Shown piece after piece: positions 59,165 to 64,000 of a stretch of 64,000 bases of DNA. Position 1 is the stretch's first letter. Every line of letters begins with the position of its first letter. The notes beneath the pieces are model-generated. The model saw nothing but the letters and a program-made list of their open reading frames with translations, was not told where the DNA came from and did no database searches. The position numbers and the translations under genes are program-made. Source of the DNA: JBLWXV01 sp048267245 (lineage in GTDB: Bacteria; Bdellovibrionota; Bacteriovoracia; Bacteriovoracales; Bacteriovoracaceae); assembly GCA_048267245.1 (NCBI GenBank), contig JBLWXV010000001.1:1736001-1800000 (forward strand), written 5' to 3'.

Positions 59165-60937
59165 ATGAATCCAACACGAAATACATTTGATAGCTCCGGG
59201 CGCAGGCGCCGGGCCAGAGGTCTATTCTTTTCTTATCTAAAAAGAAATAAGCGCTTCTATATTTTTGGCGCAATTACCGTCTTTATTACTAATGCCATGC
59301 AAGTCTTCACCACTAGAGGCATTGGTCTCATTATCGACTTCTTTACTGGTCGCAATCTCCCAGAAATTTTGACCACGACCAAGAGAGAGGACCAATTTCT
59401 CTTTCTCTTTGGCGCAATGGTTGTGGGCTACTTTATTTTGATGATCGGCCGCATGGGCTGGCGCTTAACACTCGCGCGCCAAACTCACCTGGCCAACCGC
59501 GAACTCAAAGAAGAGATTTGGAATAGCGTGCGCTATTTTAGAAAGGACGATCTCGACAGCACTTGGACTAAGGGCGTGCTTATGAACGCGTCTACCAGTG
59601 ACGCCGCTCACGCACGCCTCATTTATGGTTTCACTCAAGTGGCGGCCTACGACGTGCTCTTTCTGGGTATTCTCTCAATCTCAACGATGCTCACTATTCA
59701 CGTGCCCATGACTTGCTACGCCCTAGCAGTCATGCTGGTTCTTCCATGGGGAGTGAAGAAGCTCTCTGATCTTGAGATCGAGCGCTACGTTTTTGCTCAA
59801 GAGACCCTTGGACATTTTAACGATCTCGCCTCACAAGTGGTTGCAACCATCAGACTTCAGCGCTTAACTCAGACCGGACCTTTTTGGGAGCAGCGCCTGG
59901 GAGCGAGTGCCAGTGAGTATCGCAATATTCGCCTGCGCGCCGTGAGAACTTCGCTTGGCTTTATTCCTATGATGGGCGGGGGCACACTTCTATCCTATGT
60001 CGTGCTCTTTGGCGTGGGCCTCTCTTTTGTTTTTAACGGCGAGCTCTCGGTGGGGGACTTCATTTCACTTCAGGCGCTCGTCTTTTTAATTCAAGATCCA
60101 CTCATGGAACTTGGTTTTATTATTTCCGATTGGAAGAAGTCACTCTCTTCACTTGAGCGCTTGCAAGAAATCTATGAGCACCCAACTGATACTTCCCTTC
60201 ACATCGATGGGCAAAAAGCTCCTGAACTTGTGGGGCAGGGGCACGTGATCTTGAGCGCGCAGAATCTCTCTTTTAAGTATCCTGGAAGTGATCGCTATAT
60301 CTTTAAAGATCTAAATCTAGACTTGCATGCTGGTGAGAGATTGGGAGTCATTGGCCCAATTGGAGCGGGCAAGACGACCCTGCTGCAAATTCTCTCAGGG
60401 CTTTCTCGCGATAACGAGGGCGAACTCTTTCTCGCTGGAAAATCATTTGATGACTACGCCCACGCCGATCTTCGCCAGGTGATTGCCTACGTTCATCAAA
60501 AGCCCTTCCTCTTTGCCGACACCATTAAGGCCAATATCGAAGTGGATCGCACGCTCACAGACGAAGAGGTCTGGCACTTTTTGGATCTTGCAGGTCTTAA
60601 AAAAGATGTCCTCGCCTTTCCCGATCAACTTGAAACGCCGCTTGGAGAGTGGGGGATTAATCTCTCGGGCGGTCAAAAGCAGCGCCTAACTCTCGCGCGC
60701 GCGCTCGCTAGAAAACCATTAGTGCTCTTTTTAGATGATTGCCTAAGTGCAGTTGATACGGTGACTGAAGAATTTATTTTGCAAAACCTAAACCGTGAAT
60801 TAGCGGATACGACCCTAGTTTGGGTCGCCCACCGCGAGTCGACGCTCAAGTATTGCAATCGTCTCTTTAGAATGAGCGACAGTTACGGCCAGGGCGCGGC
60901 CCGCACTGGACATAGTGAGGAGGTGATTCATGAGTAA
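59165..60937 (+). CDS. ABC exporter half-transporter, MdlA-like
   Basis: 590 residues: about six membrane segments (residues ~30-310) followed by an ABC ATPase. Walker A GPIGAGKTTLL, Q-loop AYVHQKPFLF, signature NLSGGQKQRLTLARAL, Walker B LVLFLDDCLSAVD and H-loop LVWVAHRESTL. The catalytic glutamate after Walker B is Asp (LDD), as in the non-catalytic site of heterodimeric exporters such as MdlA. It overlaps the next gene by eight bases, so a heterodimer is expected. Substrate unknown: lipids or drugs are typical. Confidence 0.9.
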   Translation: MNPTRNTFDSSGRRRRARGLFFSYLKRNKRFYIFGAITVFITNAMQVFTTRGIGLIIDFFTGRNLPEILTTTKREDQFLFLFGAMVVGYFILMIGRMGWRLTLARQTHLANRELKEEIWNSVRYFRKDDLDSTWTKGVLMNASTSDAAHARLIYGFTQVAAYDVLFLGILSISTMLTIHVPMTCYALAVMLVLPWGVKKLSDLEIERYVFAQETLGHFNDLASQVVATIRLQRLTQTGPFWEQRLGASASEYRNIRLRAVRTSLGFIPMMGGGTLLSYVVLFGVGLSFVFNGELSVGDFISLQALVFLIQDPLMELGFIISDWKKSLSSLERLQEIYEHPTDTSLHIDGQKAPELVGQGHVILSAQNLSFKYPGSDRYIFKDLNLDLHAGERLGVIGPIGAGKTTLLQILSGLSRDNEGELFLAGKSFDDYAHADLRQVIAYVHQKPFLFADTIKANIEVDRTLTDEEVWHFLDLAGLKKDVLAFPDQLETPLGEWGINLSGGQKQRLTLARALARKPLVLFLDDCLSAVDTVTEEFILQNLNRELADTTLVWVAHRESTLKYCNRLFRMSDSYGQGAARTGHSEEVIHE

Positions 60938-62729
60938 ATCCTATCTCATGAAGGACGACCAAGATGAGTCGATGATCAAGGGGCGAGGCCTCTCTGATTT
61001 TCGCGCCTTCAAATTAATTTTCGATCACGCCGCAGACGCCAAACCACTTGTCTTTGGCGCACTGGCACTTATTTTCTCCACCTCCGGCATGGCCATTCTC
61101 TCAGCAAGACTGATGGGAAGCCTCGTCGACAAGGGCCTCCTTGCTAAGGACGTGGAGATGACTTGGAAATTCGCTCTCGGTGTTCTTCTGTGTGAAGCCT
61201 ACGTAGTTTTTGTTATGTGGGTAGGCAGAAGACTTCTCGTGCGCGGCTCTTCGCTGGCAATTCTTAGGCTGCGCGAAGCCTGCTTTTCTAAACTTCAAAA
61301 TCTCCCCATTAGCTACTTTGATCGCCAGCCTCAGGGGCGCGTGGTGACGAGAGTGACCCACGATGTGGAGAGTATTGAAGATTTCTTCACAGGCTCGCTT
61401 GGTCGCCTCATTAGTGCGACCTTTCTTAGTATCTTTTCTCTTTCAGCGATTATGATCACGAGTCCAAAACTTGGTCTCTACGTTGTGATTTCTCTTATTC
61501 CGATTGCCTCAATGATTTGGGCCACTAAGAACGTGATTCGCACCACCAATCGCCGCATGAGTCGTATGAACTCAATGCTAAACGCCAAGCTCTCAGAATT
61601 TCTCTCAGGCATTGAAGTGATTCGCGCCTACGGACTCGAGTCTTGGTCAAAGAAGGAATACGACCAAGGACTTGATCGCTATCAAGAAGCACACCTCAAG
61701 GCCAATTGGCTCTTTGGTCTCACGCGCCCAGTGATTAGCTTTGCCTGTTCACTGCCGCTGCTAGTGGTCCTGTGGTTTGGCGGCTCGGCCGTGATCGCCG
61801 GCACCATGGCCGTTGGCCTCTTTGTCACCTTTATTCGCTACTGCGAGCGCTTCTATCACCCGATGCTCATGCTCGCGATGGAACTTCAGGCCGTGCAGCA
61901 AGCTTTCACAAGTGCTGAGCGCGTGGCGAATTTTCTAAGTGAAGATGAAGAGAGCTTGGGACTTGGGCCCGATGGCAAGCTCGATCAAATCCCCCTCAAG
62001 GGCGACATTAGATTTAAAGATGTGTGGATGGCCTATCAAGGGGATAATTATGTCCTGCGGGGTCTCGACTTTCACATTAAATCTGGTGAGATGATCGGCT
62101 TGGTGGGAACCACTGGCTGTGGCAAGACGACCACAGTCTCGCTTCTGTCTCGTCTCTATCCCTACAATAAGGGCCAGGTACTTCTCGATGGAATTGAGAT
62201 TAAAGACTTTAAGCGCTCTTTCCTTCGCGATCAAGTGGGCTTTGTCTCTCAAGACGTGGTGATCTTTAGAGGTTCGCTCAGACAAAACCTTGTGAGCAAT
62301 GACCAGGTGAGCGATGAAGAAGTGGAGCGCGCAAGCCGCCTAACTGGACTCTTAAGAGTGATGAAAGAGGCCGAACTCACCTTTGAATCAGAGCTTCTCG
62401 AAGGGGGAGTGAACCTTTCAAATGGTCAGCGCCAGCTAATTGCCCTTACGCGCATTCTCTTAAAGAATCCAAGTATTCTCATTCTCGATGAGGCCACGGC
62501 CAATATTGATCCCTATTACGAGTCGATTATCCACGACGCCGTCGATAAAGTGATGGAGGGCAGGACATGTTTGATTATTGCCCACCGTTTGGCGACACTT
62601 AAGAGCTGTGATCGTATCTTTGTTTTTGAAAAGGGCGAGTTAGTTGAAAGTGGTGCTCCAAGTGAACTCTTGGGCGCGGGAGCGCACTTTGCGAAACTTC
62701 AAAGTGCAGGTGAAGGCGCTTTAGTTTAG
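60930..62729 (+). CDS. ABC exporter half-transporter, MdlB-like
   Basis: 599 residues, the second half. Membrane domain residues ~35-325, including LPISYFDRQPQGRVVTRVTHDVE, the typical exporter coupling region. NBD: GTTGCGKTTTVSLL, VGFVSQDVVIFRGSL, variant signature NLSNGQRQLIALTRIL, and Walker B ILILDEATANIDPYYE with full catalytic Glu, then IAHRLATL. Intact DE here against DD in the partner gives one active and one degenerate site, as in other heterodimers. The stop lies within the shared terminator hairpin. Confidence 0.92.
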   Translation: MSKSYLMKDDQDESMIKGRGLSDFRAFKLIFDHAADAKPLVFGALALIFSTSGMAILSARLMGSLVDKGLLAKDVEMTWKFALGVLLCEAYVVFVMWVGRRLLVRGSSLAILRLREACFSKLQNLPISYFDRQPQGRVVTRVTHDVESIEDFFTGSLGRLISATFLSIFSLSAIMITSPKLGLYVVISLIPIASMIWATKNVIRTTNRRMSRMNSMLNAKLSEFLSGIEVIRAYGLESWSKKEYDQGLDRYQEAHLKANWLFGLTRPVISFACSLPLLVVLWFGGSAVIAGTMAVGLFVTFIRYCERFYHPMLMLAMELQAVQQAFTSAERVANFLSEDEESLGLGPDGKLDQIPLKGDIRFKDVWMAYQGDNYVLRGLDFHIKSGEMIGLVGTTGCGKTTTVSLLSRLYPYNKGQVLLDGIEIKDFKRSFLRDQVGFVSQDVVIFRGSLRQNLVSNDQVSDEEVERASRLTGLLRVMKEAELTFESELLEGGVNLSNGQRQLIALTRILLKNPSILILDEATANIDPYYESIIHDAVDKVMEGRTCLIIAHRLATLKSCDRIFVFEKGELVESGAPSELLGAGAHFAKLQSAGEGALV

Positions 62730-62741
62730 AGACTAAAGCGC
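62716..62741. terminator. Bidirectional terminator inside both gene ends
   Basis: GCGCTTTAGT (62716-62725), loop TTAGAG, ACTAAAGCGC (62732-62741), a perfect 10-bp stem. Both stop codons, TAG at 62727 and the minus-strand TAG at 62735-62733, are inside it. A T-run (62754-62760) follows on the plus strand after ten bases, so termination there is moderate. Confidence 0.6.
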
Positions 62742-63911
62742 TGGTTCAACTTCTTTTTTTACCTTGTAATGGAAGGCCTTCTCTCTCATCGTGCGAATCG
62801 TATTTTCGATTGCGGCCTTTGAGACTTTCTTAGTGAGGGCGACTTTTTCACTCTTTTTAAAGTGAGCTAAAAGTTGCGCTCCAATAGCACGGCCTAGAAG
62901 TGGGGGAACGGCGTTTCCGATTTGGCGCCACTGGGCAGAGACTGGGCCCATGAACACAAAGTCATTGGGAAAGCTCTGAATCGCAGCGGCCTCTCTGGCC
63001 GTGAGATAGCGGTTTTCCACTGGGTGAAAGTAATTATGACGGTGGGTCATGATTGTTGGCGAGGGTTCAGCGCGATTTAAGCGGTGATACTTCGTCTGGC
63101 GAAAGCGACCTTCTGGGAGATTTTCCCAGTCAATACCAAGCTTGAGAGACTTACTCTTGAAGTAGGCTTTTTCATCGCGCTCATAGCGAATGCCCTTGCC
63201 CTCTGGAATCTTAGCGATGCGCTTGCGATCAATTTCAGAGGCAATCTTAGCGGCCTTAATATCGTGGTTAAAAGTCTCACCATTCTTTGTGGTGAGATCA
63301 CTAATCACTTCACCCACAGTTGCAGCGGGGCGGAAGTTCTTGGCGACAATTGTATTGTGAGTTTCACGAGGATAGTCGACTAGACCAATGCGTGAGCCCA
63401 CAAGAATCGTGCGTCTTCTCTTTTCGGGCACACCATAATTGTCAGCACTCATCACTTTAACGTTCATGTGATAGCCGAGTTCGCCAAATTTTTTAAAGAT
63501 GGCAAAGAGCGTGTCTTCATTCTTACTGGCCACAAGACCAGTGACGTTTTCCATTACCACAAAGAGTGGTTTAGTGTGCTTAACGATGCGAATAAATTCT
63601 AGGAAGAGGCGATTGCGCTCGTCTTTAGGATTTCCCATTCCAACCGTTGAAAAACCTTGGCAAGGTGGTCCACCAACGACGGCGTGAACAGTTTCGCCTT
63701 TTAAGAGTTCATTGAGTCTCTCTGTTGAGAGCTCTTTGATATCGCCACAGTAGACTTCAGCGTCTTTGTGATTGGCCTTGAAAGTTTCCATGGCGTACTT
63801 GTCAAAGTCCACCCCTAGAAGGCATTTCCAGCCGGCCATTTCCATACCGCATGACAGTCCGCCAGCACCGGCGAAGACGTCGATAAAATTAAGTTTTGAT
63901 TTTCGCGTCAT
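62733..63911 (-). CDS. C5 DNA cytosine methyltransferase (orphan)
   Basis: Methylates cytosine C5 in DNA. Motif I IDVFAGAGGLSCGMEMAG, motif IV VVGGPPCQGFSTVG with nucleophile Cys84, motif VI VVMENVTGLV with Glu121, motif VIII EKRRRTILVGSR, and motifs IX/X TAREAAAIQSFPNDF and QWRQIGNAVPPLLG. All are intact in 392 residues; the target-recognition region (about 220-290) cannot be read for specificity. No restriction enzyme, vsr or resolvase is adjacent. The final 89 bases of the window beyond the start show only A/T-rich sequence. Confidence 0.95.
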   Translation of the reverse strand: MTRKSKLNFIDVFAGAGGLSCGMEMAGWKCLLGVDFDKYAMETFKANHKDAEVYCGDIKELSTERLNELLKGETVHAVVGGPPCQGFSTVGMGNPKDERNRLFLEFIRIVKHTKPLFVVMENVTGLVASKNEDTLFAIFKKFGELGYHMNVKVMSADNYGVPEKRRRTILVGSRIGLVDYPRETHNTIVAKNFRPAATVGEVISDLTTKNGETFNHDIKAAKIASEIDRKRIAKIPEGKGIRYERDEKAYFKSKSLKLGIDWENLPEGRFRQTKYHRLNRAEPSPTIMTHRHNYFHPVENRYLTAREAAAIQSFPNDFVFMGPVSAQWRQIGNAVPPLLGRAIGAQLLAHFKKSEKVALTKKVSKAAIENTIRTMREKAFHYKVKKEVEPAL

Positions 63912-64000
63912 AAATTGTGTGTGAGTCTAAAGTTGATCTTCCTAATAGAATAATTGTCGGTATTCACTCATGGTGTGTCAACCAAACTTCTTCAAGTGTT

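Overview
The window looks like chromosome from a Gram-negative bacterium of the Bdellovibrionota/'Bacteriovoracales' type. This is an inference from gene content and style: moderate GC, many GTG/TTG starts, very tight gene packing with tail-to-tail overlaps, many signal-peptide proteins without a recognisable family, an RpoH-type sigma factor, outer-membrane barrels ending in phenylalanine, and several secreted hydrolases. No tRNA, rRNA, CRISPR array, insertion sequence, integrase or phage module was seen, so this is a core/envelope region, not a mobile island.

Layout. 1-4047: PrkA kinase (5' end outside the window), YeaH (DUF444) and SpoVR, the conserved stress trio. 4104-9289: a FecR-domain/beta-barrel protein, a TPR-like exported protein and an exported protein of unknown family. 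9362-14632: rpoH-like sigma factor, rpsO, pnp, dut, a PHA-system-like protein and an adrenodoxin-type ferredoxin. 14777-25013: secreted proteins, including a cysteine-rich 786-residue protein and a three-gene operon whose middle gene joins an SGNH hydrolase to a lytic-transglycosylase-like domain. Two of these units follow similar sigma-28-like promoter motifs. Between them lie PPK2, DUF952 and two unknown genes. 24980-29576 (minus): phnD-phnC-phnE-type transporter, a CLC antiporter of probable fluoride type and a YkgJ-type cysteine-cluster protein.

29809-46280: mostly envelope and accessory genes: a gingipain-like C25 protease, Lon N-terminal-domain protein, repeat-containing exported protein, C45-type amidohydrolase, App1-like HAD protein, a coiled-coil protein with an Hsp20-like C-terminus, outer-membrane barrels and a receiver-only response regulator. 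46349-52562 (minus): pyrB, a fused carA-carB gene and pyrF, giving three steps of pyrimidine synthesis. 52655-64000: a possible PD-(D/E)XK nuclease, a GmhB-like phosphatase, a GT51 peptidoglycan transglycosylase, a pectinacetylesterase/Notum-family hydrolase, lipoate ligase LplA, a heterodimeric ABC exporter and an orphan C5 DNA methyltransferase.

Working together: PrkA/YeaH/SpoVR and RpoH point to stress response. rpsO-pnp serves translation and RNA turnover. The pyr cluster makes UMP precursors and dut protects DNA. MtgA, the SGNH/lytic-transglycosylase fusion, the C25 protease and the esterases are the envelope or extracellular enzymes most relevant if the organism is predatory. The strongest candidates for something undescribed are the SGNH-transglycosylase operon, the coiled-coil/Hsp20 fusion operon, the FecR-barrel protein behind an RBS-masking hairpin, and a zinc-finger gene that seems to need an AUC start.
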